Assembly: GCF_003044185.1 (NCBI RefSeq)
Contig: NZ_PYYB01000005.1
Coordinates: 124,001 to 188,000 of the forward strand
Length of the DNA: 64,000 nt
Reading direction: 5' to 3'
DNA from: Paraconexibacter algicola
GTDB taxonomy: Bacteria > Actinomycetota > Thermoleophilia > Solirubrobacterales > Solirubrobacteraceae
Positions 33,283 through 42,269 of this stretch are shown here, piece by piece (the first letter of the stretch is position 1; each line of letters opens with the position of its first letter). Under the pieces are notes generated by a model. That model had not been told where the DNA came from and did not search any database. It saw only the letters and a program-made list of their open reading frames with translations. A program made the translations under genes and the position numbers.

Positions 33283-34392
33283 ATGATGGGCGACGTGACC
33301 AGCACCCCGACCGTCGACGCCCTGCACCAGATGGTCTCGCTGCTCGCCGACGTCGAGCACGTGTCGCCGGGGGCGCCGTTCTACGACCGCCTCGCCGAGG
33401 CCGCCTGCCGCATGGCCGGCATGCACCGGGCGATCATCTTCCTCTACGACGACGAGGAGCGCCGCGTGCGCAGCGTCGGCGCGCACGGCATCGAGGCGTC
33501 CGCGTTCGCCGACCTCCAGGTGACCGCGCGGACCGTGCCGATCGCGCTGCGCGCCCTCAGCGACGACGCGGTCGTCGAGGCCGGCCCACAGGTCGAGCGC
33601 GACATCCCGCCCGAGCTCGTCGAGCGGTTCAACGCCGAGCACGTCGCCTGCTCGCCGATGTCCGCGGGCGGCAAGTGGTTCGGGGTCGTGCTCGTCGACC
33701 GCAAGGACCCGCACCCCCTCCAGGCGCAGGAGCGCGAGGCGCTGTTCCTCCTGGGCAAGCTCGCGGCGCTCGCCGCCGCCGCCCGGCTCGCCACCCGCCA
33801 GCAGGAGCAGACGCGGCGCCTGGCCGAGCGGATCGACCTCGCCCGCGACGTCCACGACCACGCGATCCAGCGGCTGTTCGGCGTGTCGCTCGCGCTCGCG
33901 GGCGACGGCCCGCTCGACGCCGAGGACCGCGCGCGCTGCGCCGCCGAGGTCGAGACCGCGCTCCAGGAGCTGCGCGACGTCGTCCAGCGGCCGCTCGCGC
34001 GCGTGACGCGCCCGGACGCCCCGGGCTTCCAGGACGAGCTCGGGCGGCTCGTCGCCCGCGAGGCGGGGCCCGCGGTCACCGTCGAGCAGGACGGCCCGGT
34101 GCCCGCCGCGCTGGACGCGCTGGCCGCGTCGGTGCTGCGCGAGGCCGTCCGCAACGTCCGCAAGCATGCGCGCGCCAGCACCGTGGTCGTGCGCGTCGGC
34201 GCCCACGGCGACGCGTTCCGGCTCGAGGTCGTCAACGACGGGGTGCCGGACGCGACGCCGACGGTCCCGTCGACCGGCCTGGGCCTGCGGCTCGCCGCGT
34301 TCGAGGCACTGGGTGCGGGAGGTCTCGTGGAGTTCGGTCGAGCGGAGGAGAGCACATGGCGGGTCAGGCTGACGGCACCGCTGCCGTCGTGA
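33283..34392 (+). CDS. GAF-domain sensor histidine kinase (NarL-type partner)
   Basis: A 369-residue cytoplasmic kinase. Residues about 20-170 form a GAF domain that may sense a small ligand or redox state. The HisKA_3 dimerisation helix carries the phosphorylated histidine H191 in [20 protein letters not shown]. The HATPase domain has [15 protein letters not shown] (N box) and the [13 protein letters not shown] lid. This resembles the DevS/DosS group but has one GAF only. ATG 33283 is used; ATG 33286 and GTG 33295 are alternatives, the last lying seven bases after a GATGAT hexamer. The stop overlaps the response-regulator gene by 37 bases. Confidence 0.88.
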   Translation: MMGDVTSTPTVDALHQMVSLLADVEHVSPGAPFYDRLAEAACRMAGMHRAIIFLYDDEERRVRSVGAHGIEASAFADLQVTARTVPIALRALSDDAVVEAGPQVERDIPPELVERFNAEHVACSPMSAGGKWFGVVLVDRKDPHPLQAQEREALFLLGKLAALAAAARLATRQQEQTRRLAERIDLARDVHDHAIQRLFGVSLALAGDGPLDAEDRARCAAEVETALQELRDVVQRPLARVTRPDAPGFQDELGRLVAREAGPAVTVEQDGPVPAALDALAASVLREAVRNVRKHARASTVVVRVGAHGDAFRLEVVNDGVPDATPTVPSTGLGLRLAAFEALGAGGLVEFGRAEESTWRVRLTAPLPS

Positions 34393-35012
34393 ACGACGAG
34401 GGCAGCAGCTACGACGGGCCACGCCTGCGCGTCCTGATCGTCGACGACCACGACGTCGTCCACTGGGGGCTGCGGCTGATGCTCGGCCGCCAGCCCTGGG
34501 TCCGCGGCTGCCTGCACGCCCGCACCGGCGACGAGGCGCAGGACCTCGCGCGCCGCGGCAGCCCGCACGTGGCGCTCGTCGACCTGTTCGTCGCCGAGGA
34601 GTCCGGACCCGAGATCTGCTCGCGAATCCTCGAGGTCTCGCCGTCCACGCGGGTCGCGTTCATCTCCGGGGCGGGCCGGATCAGCGCCGCCGCGGCACGC
34701 GCCGCGGGCGCCCGCGGGTTCGTCCCCAAGGACTGGCCGGCCGACAAGGTCGCCGACGCGGTCCGGGCGCTCGGCAACGGCCGCACCGTCTTCGCCGAGG
34801 CGCCCGACACGCCCGCCGCGTCGCTCTCGCCGCGCGAGCGGGACGTCCTCGAGCTGATCGCGACCGGCGCCACGAACGCCGAGATCGCCGCCACGCTGCA
34901 CCTCTCGCCGCACACGGTGAAGGAGCACGCCAGCGCCGTGTACCGCAAGCTCGAGGTCCGCAACCGGGCCGAGGCGGTGCAGCGCGCGCAGCGCCTCGGG
35001 CTCGTCGCCTGA
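34356..35012 (+). CDS. NarL/LuxR-type response regulator
   Basis: A 218-residue regulator with receiver domain and C-terminal LuxR helix-turn-helix. The acidic pocket [15 protein letters not shown], the phospho-acceptor aspartate in [14 protein letters not shown] and the lysine of GFVPKDWP are present. The DNA-binding domain is [20 protein letters not shown] to [20 protein letters not shown]. The start ATG 34356 has GGAGG seven bases upstream and lies inside the kinase gene, so the pair is co-expressed. The fatty acid operon starts about 110 bases downstream, after a hairpin; whether the pair regulates it is not known. Confidence 0.93.
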   Translation: MAGQADGTAAVVNDEGSSYDGPRLRVLIVDDHDVVHWGLRLMLGRQPWVRGCLHARTGDEAQDLARRGSPHVALVDLFVAEESGPEICSRILEVSPSTRVAFISGAGRISAAAARAAGARGFVPKDWPADKVADAVRALGNGRTVFAEAPDTPAASLSPRERDVLELIATGATNAEIAATLHLSPHTVKEHASAVYRKLEVRNRAEAVQRAQRLGLVA

Positions 35013-35034
35013 CCGTCCCCCGCCGTTCGTCGGG

Positions 35035-35081
35035 TCGGCCCGCGGGCGACCCCCCGGACCGGCGGGGACCCCACCCGCGGG
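35035..35081 (+). terminator. Hairpin between the two-component system and the fab operon
   Basis: GGCCCGCGGG (35035-35044) and CCCGCGGGCC (35072-35081) form a perfect 10-bp stem enclosing GC-rich sequence able to pair further. Probable terminator of the regulator transcript; no T tract. Confidence 0.4.
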
Positions 35082-35120
35082 CCCCGCACCGCGCCCGCCG
35101 ACGGTGGGAGGTTCGACGGG

Positions 35121-35981
35121 ATGCCGAGCACCGCCATCCTCTTCCCGGGACAGGGGAGCCACACCGCCGAGATGGCCGCGGAGACCGCGGCCCTGCGGCC
35201 GGACCTGCTCGCCCACGTCGTCGAGGTCGTGGGGGAGGACCCGTTCCCGCGCGCCGCGGAGAGCACCGCGTTCGCGCAGCCCGCGATCCTCTGCGCCGCG
35301 CTCGCGCGCTTCTCGCAGCTGGCCCCGACGCTCGACGGGCCGGTCGTCGCGCTCGGCCACTCGCTCGGCGAGCTCGGGGCGCTCGTCGCCGCCGGGCAGC
35401 TCGACGAGCTCGACGCCCTCGCCCTCGCCGCCGAACGCGGGCGGCTCATGGCCGCCGCGGGCACGGGCGGCATGGTCGCGGTCCTCGGCGGCACGATCGA
35501 GCAGGCCACCGAGCTCGCGGACTCCTTCGGGCTCACCGTCGCCAACGACAACGCGCCCGGGCAGGTCGTGCTCGCCGGCAGCGAGGCCGACACGAAGGCC
35601 GCCGCCCGCGGGGCGCGCGGCGTCGGGCTGCGCGCGCTGCGCCTCGACGTCACCGGCGCGTTCCACTCCCCGGCGATGGCCGCCGCCCGCGACGGCTTCG
35701 AGGCGGCGCTGCACGCCGCGACCTTCACCGACGTGCCCGTCGGCTCCGCGGCGTTCTCGCCGACGACCGTCGCGCCGGTCACCGACCCGGTCGCCGTGCT
35801 CTCGCAGGCGCTGACCTCCCCGGTGCGGTTCCGCGAGGCGGTCCTCGCGCTCCACGAGGCCGGGGTGCGCCGCTGGATCGAGACCGGCCCCGGCGACGTC
35901 CTCGCGAAGCTCGTCGGCCGGATCCTCGATGCGCCCGACGTCCGCGTCCACACCGTGCGGGAGGCCGCCGATGTCGCCTGA
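35121..35981 (+). CDS. fabD: Malonyl-CoA:ACP transacylase FabD
   Basis: A 286-residue enzyme that transfers malonyl from CoA to acyl carrier protein in the cytoplasm. The N-terminal FPGQGSH motif, the nucleophile S81 in ALGHSLGELGALVAAG, and the histidine in VTGAFHSPAMAAA are all seen, with length slightly below the usual 300. It is the first gene of an eight-gene FAS-II operon. The stop overlaps the next gene by 11 bases. Confidence 0.95.
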   Translation: MPSTAILFPGQGSHTAEMAAETAALRPDLLAHVVEVVGEDPFPRAAESTAFAQPAILCAALARFSQLAPTLDGPVVALGHSLGELGALVAAGQLDELDALALAAERGRLMAAAGTGGMVAVLGGTIEQATELADSFGLTVANDNAPGQVVLAGSEADTKAAARGARGVGLRALRLDVTGAFHSPAMAAARDGFEAALHAATFTDVPVGSAAFSPTTVAPVTDPVAVLSQALTSPVRFREAVLALHEAGVRRWIETGPGDVLAKLVGRILDAPDVRVHTVREAADVA

Positions 35982-37029
35982 GACCGCGACCGCGACGGTC
36001 GCCCCGGCGGCGCCCGCCCGGCCCGCCGGGCTGCGCGTCGCGACGATCGGCGCGGCCTGCCACGCGCTCCCCGCCACCGTGCTGGGCACCGACGAGATCG
36101 CGGCCCGGCTCGGCGTCGAGGGCGACTGGCTCGTCAGCCGCACCGGCATCCGCTCACGCCGGGTGCTCGCCGAGGGCGAGCTGCTCACCGACCTCTGCGA
36201 GGCGGCGGCGCGCGGCTCGCTGGCCCGCGCCGGCCTGGCCGCGGCCGACGTCGACCTCGTCCTCGTCTGCACGATCACGCCCGACCAGCGCTGCCCGGCG
36301 CTCGCGCCGCTGCTCGCCGACCGCCTCGGGGCGAGCGGTGCGTTCGCGATGGACGTGGGGGCCGCGTGCACCGGGTACCTCGCCGGCCTCACCGTCGCCG
36401 CCGCCCAGATCGAGACCGGGCGCGCGCGCACCGTGCTGCTCGTCGGGGCCGACGCGATCCGCACCCGCCTCGTCGACCCGGACGACCGCGCCACCGCCGG
36501 CCTGTTCGGCGACGGCGCCGCCGCGACCGTCCTGCGCGCCGCCGACCCGGACCCGGGCGGCGGCCCGGCGGGGGTCGGGCCGGTGCTGCTCGGCGCCGAC
36601 GGCGCGGGCGCCCCACACATCCACGCGGGCGTCGACACGCCGCTGCACATGGACGGCCACGAGACCTTCCGCACCGCCATCACCCGGCTGTCCGACATGG
36701 CGCTCCAGGCCTGCGCCGCCGCCGGCGTGACGTTGCAGGACATCGATCTCGTCGTCATGCACCAGGCCAACCAGCGCATCACCGCCGCGGTCGGCCGCCG
36801 CCTCGGGATCGCCGACGACCGGGTCGTCGACTGCATCGAGCACGTCGGCAACCTCTCCGGCGGCTCGATCCCCGTCGCGCTGTCGCTCGCCGCCGACGAG
36901 GGCCGCCTGCCCGACGGCGCGCTCGTGCTGCTCGCCGCCTTCGGCGCCGGGTTCACCTGGGGCGGCAGCGTCGTGCGCTGGGGCCTGCCGACCGCCGACC
37001 CGACCACCGCCCTCCAGGAGCCCGCATGA
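35971..37029 (+). CDS. fabH: Beta-ketoacyl-ACP synthase III FabH
   Basis: A 352-residue condensing enzyme that starts chains from an acyl-CoA and malonyl-ACP. The catalytic triad is C133 (MDVGAACTGYLAGL), His in VVMHQANQRI and Asn in EHVGNLSGGS. The preceding RTGIRSRRVLAEGE loop is also typical. ATG 35971 follows a GGGAGG site and lies within the end of fabD; the N-terminal 20 residues are a Pro/Ala-rich addition. The acyl-CoA it prefers (acetyl, branched or longer) cannot be told from sequence. Confidence 0.95.
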   Translation: MSPETATATVAPAAPARPAGLRVATIGAACHALPATVLGTDEIAARLGVEGDWLVSRTGIRSRRVLAEGELLTDLCEAAARGSLARAGLAAADVDLVLVCTITPDQRCPALAPLLADRLGASGAFAMDVGAACTGYLAGLTVAAAQIETGRARTVLLVGADAIRTRLVDPDDRATAGLFGDGAAATVLRAADPDPGGGPAGVGPVLLGADGAGAPHIHAGVDTPLHMDGHETFRTAITRLSDMALQACAAAGVTLQDIDLVVMHQANQRITAAVGRRLGIADDRVVDCIEHVGNLSGGSIPVALSLAADEGRLPDGALVLLAAFGAGFTWGGSVVRWGLPTADPTTALQEPA

Positions 37030-37808
37030 GCACCGCCACGCAGACCACGCCCGACCGTCCCGCCGCCCCGGCGGTCGCCGTCCGCGCGCCCGCGCTCGTC
37101 ACGGGCGGCTCGCGCGGCATCGGCGCCGCGACCGCCCGCGCCCTCGCCGCCGCCGGGCATCCGGTCGCCGTCGCCTACCGCTCCGGCGCCGACGAGGCCC
37201 GCGCGGTCGTCGCCTCGATCGAGGAGCTCGGCGGGCGCGCCGTAGCGATCCAGGCGGACGTCACCGACCCCGACGCCGACGTGCGGCTGCTCGACGGGGC
37301 CGCCGAAGGGCTCGGCGACCGCGTCCTCGTCCTCGTCAACAACGCAGGGGTGCGCGTCGACGGGCTCACCGCCCAGCTCGACGACGCCGGCTGGGACACG
37401 ACGATCGACACGAACCTCAGCGCCGCGTTCCGGCTGACCCGCCGCGCGCTCGGTCCGATGCTGCGCGCCCGCCACGGTCGCGTCGTGAACGTCAGCTCGA
37501 TCGCCGGGCTGCGCGCGAACGCCGGCCAGCCCGCCTACGCCGCCGCGAAGGCCGGGCTGATGGCGTTCACCAGCACCGCCGCGGTCGAGGTCGCGCGCCG
37601 CGGCGTCACCGTCAACGCGGTCGCCCCCGGCTTCATCGCCACGGACATGACCGCCGACCTGCCGACCGACGAGCTCGCCCGGAGCATCCCCGCGCGCCGC
37701 CTCGGGACCCCCGAGGAGATCGCCGCGGCAATCGCCTTCCTCGTCTCCGACGCGGCCGCCTACATCACCGGAACCACCCTCGTGGTCGACGGCGGACTGT
37801 CCGCCTAG
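37026..37808 (+). CDS. fabG: 3-oxoacyl-ACP reductase FabG
   Basis: A 260-residue short-chain dehydrogenase, NADPH-dependent, reducing 3-ketoacyl-ACP. The nucleotide-binding ALVTGGSRGIGAATA, the NNAG motif (LVNNAGVRVDGL), catalytic serine in VVNVSSIAGL and YxxxK in AYAAAKAGLMAF are present. An unusual N-terminal extension of about 22 residues (Thr/Pro/Ala-rich) precedes the Rossmann fold. The ATG overlaps the fabH stop (ATGA). Position between fabH and acpP supports a role in FAS-II rather than another SDR reaction. Confidence 0.93.
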   Translation: MSTATQTTPDRPAAPAVAVRAPALVTGGSRGIGAATARALAAAGHPVAVAYRSGADEARAVVASIEELGGRAVAIQADVTDPDADVRLLDGAAEGLGDRVLVLVNNAGVRVDGLTAQLDDAGWDTTIDTNLSAAFRLTRRALGPMLRARHGRVVNVSSIAGLRANAGQPAYAAAKAGLMAFTSTAAVEVARRGVTVNAVAPGFIATDMTADLPTDELARSIPARRLGTPEEIAAAIAFLVSDAAAYITGTTLVVDGGLSA

Positions 37809-37840
37809 ACCCGCACACCCAGAGAGCAAAGGAACCCCAC

Positions 37841-38092
37841 ATGTCATCCACCACCGTCACCCCCGAGGCCGTCGAGGCCGTCATCTTCGAGGCGCTGAAG
37901 GGCTTCGGCGTCGAGGAGGAGCTGCTGACCCGCGACGCCGAGATCACCGCCCTGGACATCGACTCGCTCGACCTCGCGGAGCTCGCGCAGGTCCTCGACG
38001 ACGAGCTCGGCGTCGAGATCAAGGGCGACGACGTCAAGGGCATCACGATCGTCGCGGACCTCATCGACCGCGTGGTCGCGAAGGCCGCATGA
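37841..38092 (+). CDS. acpP: Acyl carrier protein
   Basis: An 83-residue acidic four-helix protein that carries growing acyl chains on a 4'-phosphopantetheine arm. The attachment serine is S42 in TALDIDSLDLAELAQVL. ATG 37841 has AAAGGA upstream, and the 32-base gap from fabG is the largest inside the operon, in keeping with independent high-level translation. The stop overlaps the fabF start. Confidence 0.95.
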   Translation: MSSTTVTPEAVEAVIFEALKGFGVEEELLTRDAEITALDIDSLDLAELAQVLDDELGVEIKGDDVKGITIVADLIDRVVAKAA

Positions 38093-39291
38093 GCCGCGTC
38101 GTCGTCACCGGGGTCGGAGCGGTCACCCCGCTGGGCGTCGGCGCCGCGCAGCTCCACGAGGGCTGGGTCGGCGCGCGCAGCGGGATCGAGGCCGGCATCG
38201 GCGCCTGCTCCGACTTCGAGCCGACGACGGTCCTCAGCCGCAAGGAGGCGCGGCGCGCCGACCGCTGCACGCAGCTCGCGCTCGCCGCCGCCCACGAGGC
38301 GCTCGAGCAGGCCGGGTTCGCGGCCGGGCTGCCGTACGACGCGTCACGCGTCGCCTGCGTGCTCGGCACCGGCATCGGCGGCGTGACGACGCTCGAGCAC
38401 GGCCACGACATGCTCCGCGACCGCGGCCCCGAGAAGGTGCCGCCGCTGAGCGTGCCGATGATGATGCCCAACGCCCCCGCCGGGCAGGTCGCGATGCACC
38501 ACGGCCTGCGCGGCGAGTCCTTCGGCGTCGTGTCCGCCTGCGCGGCGGGCGCGCACGCGATCGGCGCCGCGATGCGCATGGTCCGGGCCGGGGACGCCGA
38601 CGCGGTCGTCTGCGGGGGCGCGGAGTCCGCGCTCACGCCGCTCACGCACGCGGCGTTCGCCGCGCTGGACGCCACGTCCGCCTCCGGGATCTCGCGGCCG
38701 TTCGACGCGCGCCGCGACGGCTTTGTCATGGGGGAGGGGGCCGGTGTCCTCGTCCTCGAGCGCGAGGAGGACGCCCGCGCCCGCGGTGCGGAGATCCTCG
38801 GCGTGATCGCCGGCTACGGCGCCACGTCCGACGCGCACCACCTGACCGCACCGCACCCGGAGGGCGAGGGGGCGGCCGAGGCGATCGCCCGCGCGCTCCT
38901 GGACGCGAAGCTCGCCGCCGCCGACGTCGACTACGTCAACGCGCACGGCACCTCGACCCCGCTGAACGACCGCGCCGAGACGCTCGCGATCGAGCGCGCG
39001 CTCGGGGACCGCGCCCGCGAGATCCCCGTGTCGTCGCTGAAGTCGGCGATCGGCCACCTGCTCGGCGCCGCCGGGGCGGTCGAGTCGATCGCGACGATCA
39101 TGGCGCTTCGCGACGGCGTCGCGCCGCCGACGCTCGGCTGGGAGGAGCGCGAGGTCGGCATGGAGCTCGACTACGTGCCCGGGCAGGCCAAGCCGCTCGC
39201 CGTCCGCGACCGGCCGCCGGTCGCGCTGTCCAACTCGTTCGGCTTCGGCGGCCACAACGCCGTCGTCTGCCTGCAGGGAGCCGCCGCATGA
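38089..39291 (+). CDS. fabF: Beta-ketoacyl-ACP synthase II FabF
   Basis: A 400-residue elongating condensing enzyme. The nucleophile is C151 (VVSACAAGAHAIG), with histidines in VNAHGTSTPLND and KSAIGHLLGAAG and the lysine of the same motif. The C-terminal SNSFGFGGHNAVV is typical. ATG 38089 overlaps the acpP stop (ATGA), and its own stop overlaps accD. It is the only elongation synthase in the operon, so one KAS may serve most chain lengths. In mycobacteria the equivalent is KasA/KasB. Confidence 0.95.
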   Translation: MSRVVVTGVGAVTPLGVGAAQLHEGWVGARSGIEAGIGACSDFEPTTVLSRKEARRADRCTQLALAAAHEALEQAGFAAGLPYDASRVACVLGTGIGGVTTLEHGHDMLRDRGPEKVPPLSVPMMMPNAPAGQVAMHHGLRGESFGVVSACAAGAHAIGAAMRMVRAGDADAVVCGGAESALTPLTHAAFAALDATSASGISRPFDARRDGFVMGEGAGVLVLEREEDARARGAEILGVIAGYGATSDAHHLTAPHPEGEGAAEAIARALLDAKLAAADVDYVNAHGTSTPLNDRAETLAIERALGDRAREIPVSSLKSAIGHLLGAAGAVESIATIMALRDGVAPPTLGWEEREVGMELDYVPGQAKPLAVRDRPPVALSNSFGFGGHNAVVCLQGAAA

Positions 39292-40826
39292 GCACCCCGA
39301 TGCGCACCGCCGGGATGGCGGAGACCGAGGTCCCGATCGGCCGCCCGCGCGCGCCGTTCCCGGGCCGCCCGCCCGCCGCGGCCGCCGCGCCGACGCCGGC
39401 CGCGCCCGCCGCGCCGCTGACCACCGTGCAGCGACTCGAGCGGCTCTGCGACCCGGGCTCGCTGCGCGTGCTGCGCAGCGAGGTCCGCTCCCCGTTCACC
39501 GACCGCGCGGGGGACGGGGACGGCGTCGCCGTCGGCTCCGGGGAGATCGACGGCCGCCCGGTCGTCGTCTACGCCGAGGACCCCAAGGCGCTCGGCGGCT
39601 CGCTCGGCGCCGCGCACGCGATGTCGATCTGTCGCGCCATGGACATCGCCGAGCGGGCCCAGGTGCCGGTCGTCGGCCTCGTCTCCAGCGCCGGCGCCCG
39701 CCTGCAGGAGGGCCTCGCCGCGCTCGCCGGGTACGGCGAGATCTTCCACCGGATCGTCAAGCTCTCCGGGGTCGTGCCGCAGATCAGCGTCGTCTGCGGG
39801 CCATCCGCCGGCGGCGGCGCGTACGCGCCCGCGCTCACCGACCTCGTGATCATGACCCGCGAGGCCGCGATGTTCCTCACCGGCCCCGGGGTGGTGCGCG
39901 AGGTCATGGCCGAGGACGTCGACGCCGCCGCGCTCGGCGGCCCGCGCGTGCAGTCCACCAACGGGGTCTGCCACCTCGTCGGCGAGGACGAGGCGCAGGC
40001 CGTGCAGCTCGCGCGCCGCGCGCTGTCCTACCTGCCGTCGTTCGCGGGCGGGCCGCTGCCGCAGCGCCCGTACACCCACGAGCACGCCGACCCGGGCCGG
40101 CACGTCCCGGCCGAGCACCGCAAGGTCTACGACGTCCGCGACGTGATCGGCGACGTCGTCGACCGCGGCGCGATGCTCGAGCTCGCCCCGCGCTGGGCGC
40201 GCAACATCGTCACCGCGTTCGCGCGCGTGGAGGGCTCCCCGGTCGGGGTGCTCGCCAACCAGCCGCGCCATCTCGGCGGCGTGATCGACGCCGACGCCGC
40301 CCAGAAGGCCGCGCGGTTCGTGCGCACCTGCCACCTGTTCGGCCTGCCGCTCGTCGTGCTCGTCGACACCCCGGGCTTCCTGCCCGGCACCCGTCAGGAG
40401 TCCGCGGGCGTGATCCGCCACGGCGCGAAGCTCGTCCACGCGTTCGCGGAGGCCGACGTCCCGAAGATCACGTTCGTCCTGCGCAAGAGCTACGGCGGCG
40501 CGCACATCGCGATGAACTCCGGGGCGCTCGGCGCCGACATGACGTTCGCCTGGCCGGCCGCGCAGCTCGGCGTGATGGGCGCCCCGCAGGCCGTCCAGTT
40601 CGTCAACAAGCGCGAGCTCGCCGCCGCGGAGGACCCCGTGGCCGAGCGCTCCCGCCTCGCCGCGATCTACGAGGAGCAGCAGCTCGACTCGCGGGTCGCC
40701 GCGACCGGCGGCTGGGTCGACGAGCGCATCGACCCGGCCGACACCCGGGACCGCGTCGCCTGGGCGATGCGGCTGCTCGCCGGCCGGACCCGCAGCACGC
40801 CCCGCGCCCACAACATCCCGCTCTAG
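39288..40826 (+). CDS. accD: Acyl-CoA carboxylase carboxyltransferase (beta) subunit, AccD/PccB type
   Basis: A 512-residue two-domain carboxyltransferase that moves CO2 from carboxybiotin to acetyl- or propionyl-CoA. The N-half has SSAGARLQEGLAALAGYGEI and GPSAGGGAYAPALTD, the C-half VDTPGFLPGTRQE and RKSYGGAHIAMNS, the two oxyanion regions of the AccD/PccB fold. About 45 Pro/Ala-rich residues precede the domain. The ATG overlaps the fabF stop. Its place in a fatty-acid operon suggests that it makes malonyl-CoA for FabD. The biotin-carrying alpha subunit is not in the window. Confidence 0.92.
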   Translation: MSTPMRTAGMAETEVPIGRPRAPFPGRPPAAAAAPTPAAPAAPLTTVQRLERLCDPGSLRVLRSEVRSPFTDRAGDGDGVAVGSGEIDGRPVVVYAEDPKALGGSLGAAHAMSICRAMDIAERAQVPVVGLVSSAGARLQEGLAALAGYGEIFHRIVKLSGVVPQISVVCGPSAGGGAYAPALTDLVIMTREAAMFLTGPGVVREVMAEDVDAAALGGPRVQSTNGVCHLVGEDEAQAVQLARRALSYLPSFAGGPLPQRPYTHEHADPGRHVPAEHRKVYDVRDVIGDVVDRGAMLELAPRWARNIVTAFARVEGSPVGVLANQPRHLGGVIDADAAQKAARFVRTCHLFGLPLVVLVDTPGFLPGTRQESAGVIRHGAKLVHAFAEADVPKITFVLRKSYGGAHIAMNSGALGADMTFAWPAAQLGVMGAPQAVQFVNKRELAAAEDPVAERSRLAAIYEEQQLDSRVAATGGWVDERIDPADTRDRVAWAMRLLAGRTRSTPRAHNIPL

Positions 40827-40838
40827 GAGGCCTGACCG

Positions 40839-41369
40839 ATGTTCGGCACCGCACCGTGGTTCGACGACCTGCAGGAGGGGGCGAGCGTCCCCGGACGGGG
40901 GCGCACCGTCACCGAGGCGGACGTCGTCGCCTTCGCCACGCTCACCGGCGACTTCCACCCCCAGCACGTCGACGAGGCGTGGTCCGCCGACGGCCCGTTC
41001 GGCGGTCGCGTCGCGCACGGCATGCTGATCGCGTCCTACGCGGTCGGCCTGCTGCAGCTGCCGTTCGAGCGGATCGTCGCGCTGCGCCGCGTCAAGGACC
41101 TGACGTTCAAGCGGCCGGTCCGGCTCGGGGACACGATCCGGGCTGAGGCGACGATCGAGGCGCTGCGCGACCTCGACGACCAGGCCGGCATGGTCACCTG
41201 CCGCGTGAAGGTGCTCGGGGCGGGCGGGCAGCTCGTCGCCCGGATGGCGATCGAGGTGCTCTGGCGCCGCGAGCAGCCCGTCGCCGCGCCCGAGGAGCCG
41301 TCGGTCGACGACGCGCTCGCCTCCCTGGCCCGTCCCCGGACCCCCGCCTTCGTGGCGATCCCGTTCTGA
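40839..41369 (+). CDS. MaoC-type (R)-3-hydroxyacyl dehydratase, probable FAS-II dehydratase
   Basis: A 176-residue hot-dog-fold hydratase/dehydratase. The catalytic loop is TGDFHPQHVDEAW, a DxHPxH version of the usual DxNPxH, followed by GRVAHGML. AGGAGG lies eight bases before ATG 40839. The operon has no fabZ or fabA, so this MaoC protein probably performs the dehydration step, as HadB does in mycobacterial FAS-II. The C-terminal 35 residues are an extra tail. The final A of the TGA stop is also the A of the fabI ATG. Confidence 0.88.
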   Translation: MFGTAPWFDDLQEGASVPGRGRTVTEADVVAFATLTGDFHPQHVDEAWSADGPFGGRVAHGMLIASYAVGLLQLPFERIVALRRVKDLTFKRPVRLGDTIRAEATIEALRDLDDQAGMVTCRVKVLGAGGQLVARMAIEVLWRREQPVAAPEEPSVDDALASLARPRTPAFVAIPF

Positions 41370-42187
41370 TGGCCGGTCTGCTGGAGGGGCGCCGCCTGCT
41401 CGTCACCGGCGTCGTCACGAAGAGCTCGATCGCCTTCCACGTCGCCCGGCGCGCGCAGGAGGAGGGGGCGGAGGTCCTGCTGACCGGGTTCGGCCGCACC
41501 CGGCGGATGACCGAGCGGGCCGCCGGCCGCCTGCCGCAGCCCGCCGAGGTCGTGGAGCTCGACGTCACGAACGCCGACGACCTCGCCGCGATCGGCCCGA
41601 TCGTCGCCGACCGCTTCGGCCACCTCGACGGGCTGCTGCACGGGATCGCGTTCGCGCCCGGCGACGCCATCGGCGGCAACTTCCTCGACGCCCCGGTCGG
41701 CTCGACGCTGACCGCCTTCCACATCAGCGCCGTGTCGCTGCGCGACCTCGTCGTGGCGCTGCGCCCGCAGCTGGCCGCCGCCCCCGACGGCGGCGCGGTC
41801 GTCGGCCTGGACTTCGACGGGACCGTCGCCTGGCCGCACTACGACTGGATGGGCGTCGCGAAGGCGGGCCTGGAGGCGGTCACCCGCTATCTGGCGCGGG
41901 ACCTCGGGGAGGAGCGCATCCGCGTGAACCTCGTCGCGTCCGGCCCGATCGAGACGCTCGCCGCCTCCGGGATCGACGGCTTCGACCGCCTCGCCACGAC
42001 CTGGGAGCAGGCCGCGCCGCTGGGCTGGGACGTCACCGACCCCGAGCCGGTGGCGGACGCGTCCCTGTTCCTGCTGTCGCCGCTCTCGCGGGTCGTCAGC
42101 GGCCACGTGCTGCACGCCGACGGCGGCGCCCACGCCGTCCGCGGCGCATCCGCCGCGGTGCCGGCCGAGGTCGCCCTCCCGGCCTGA
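41369..42187 (+). CDS. fabI: Enoyl-ACP reductase, FabI/InhA type
   Basis: A 272-residue NADH-dependent enoyl reductase completing the elongation cycle. It aligns closely by eye with mycobacterial InhA: VTKSSIAFHVARRAQEEGAE at the cofactor site, GLDFDGTVAWPHYDWMGVAK with F149, Y158 and K165 falling at the same residue numbers as in InhA, and LVASGPIETLAASGI. At the position of InhA Ser94 the sequence reads LLHGIAFAP, so glycine replaces serine. ATG 41369 overlaps the dehydratase stop. It is the last gene of the operon and is followed by a long hairpin. Confidence 0.93.
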   Translation: MAGLLEGRRLLVTGVVTKSSIAFHVARRAQEEGAEVLLTGFGRTRRMTERAAGRLPQPAEVVELDVTNADDLAAIGPIVADRFGHLDGLLHGIAFAPGDAIGGNFLDAPVGSTLTAFHISAVSLRDLVVALRPQLAAAPDGGAVVGLDFDGTVAWPHYDWMGVAKAGLEAVTRYLARDLGEERIRVNLVASGPIETLAASGIDGFDRLATTWEQAAPLGWDVTDPEPVADASLFLLSPLSRVVSGHVLHADGGAHAVRGASAAVPAEVALPA

Positions 42188-42200
42188 CCGCCGCCCGCGC

Positions 42201-42245
42201 CGAACAGGGAGTTGTTCGCCCTCCGGCGGAAGAACTCCCTGTTCG
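42201..42245. terminator. Long hairpin between fab operon and gdx
   Basis: 17-bp inverted repeat with one mismatch (42201-42217 with 42229-42245, arms CGAACAGGGAGTT(G/C)TTC), 11-base loop. The arms are much less GC-rich than the surroundings. It sits between convergent fabI and gdx and probably terminates both; no T tract. Confidence 0.6.
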
Positions 42246-42269
42246 ACGCCGTGGTCAGGGGCGGGGCGC

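Noticed and set aside
33444-37847. 1467-codon minus-strand open frame opposite the kinase and fab genes
   Set aside because: Composition is that of a shadow frame; all eight sense genes on the other strand have clear catalytic motifs.
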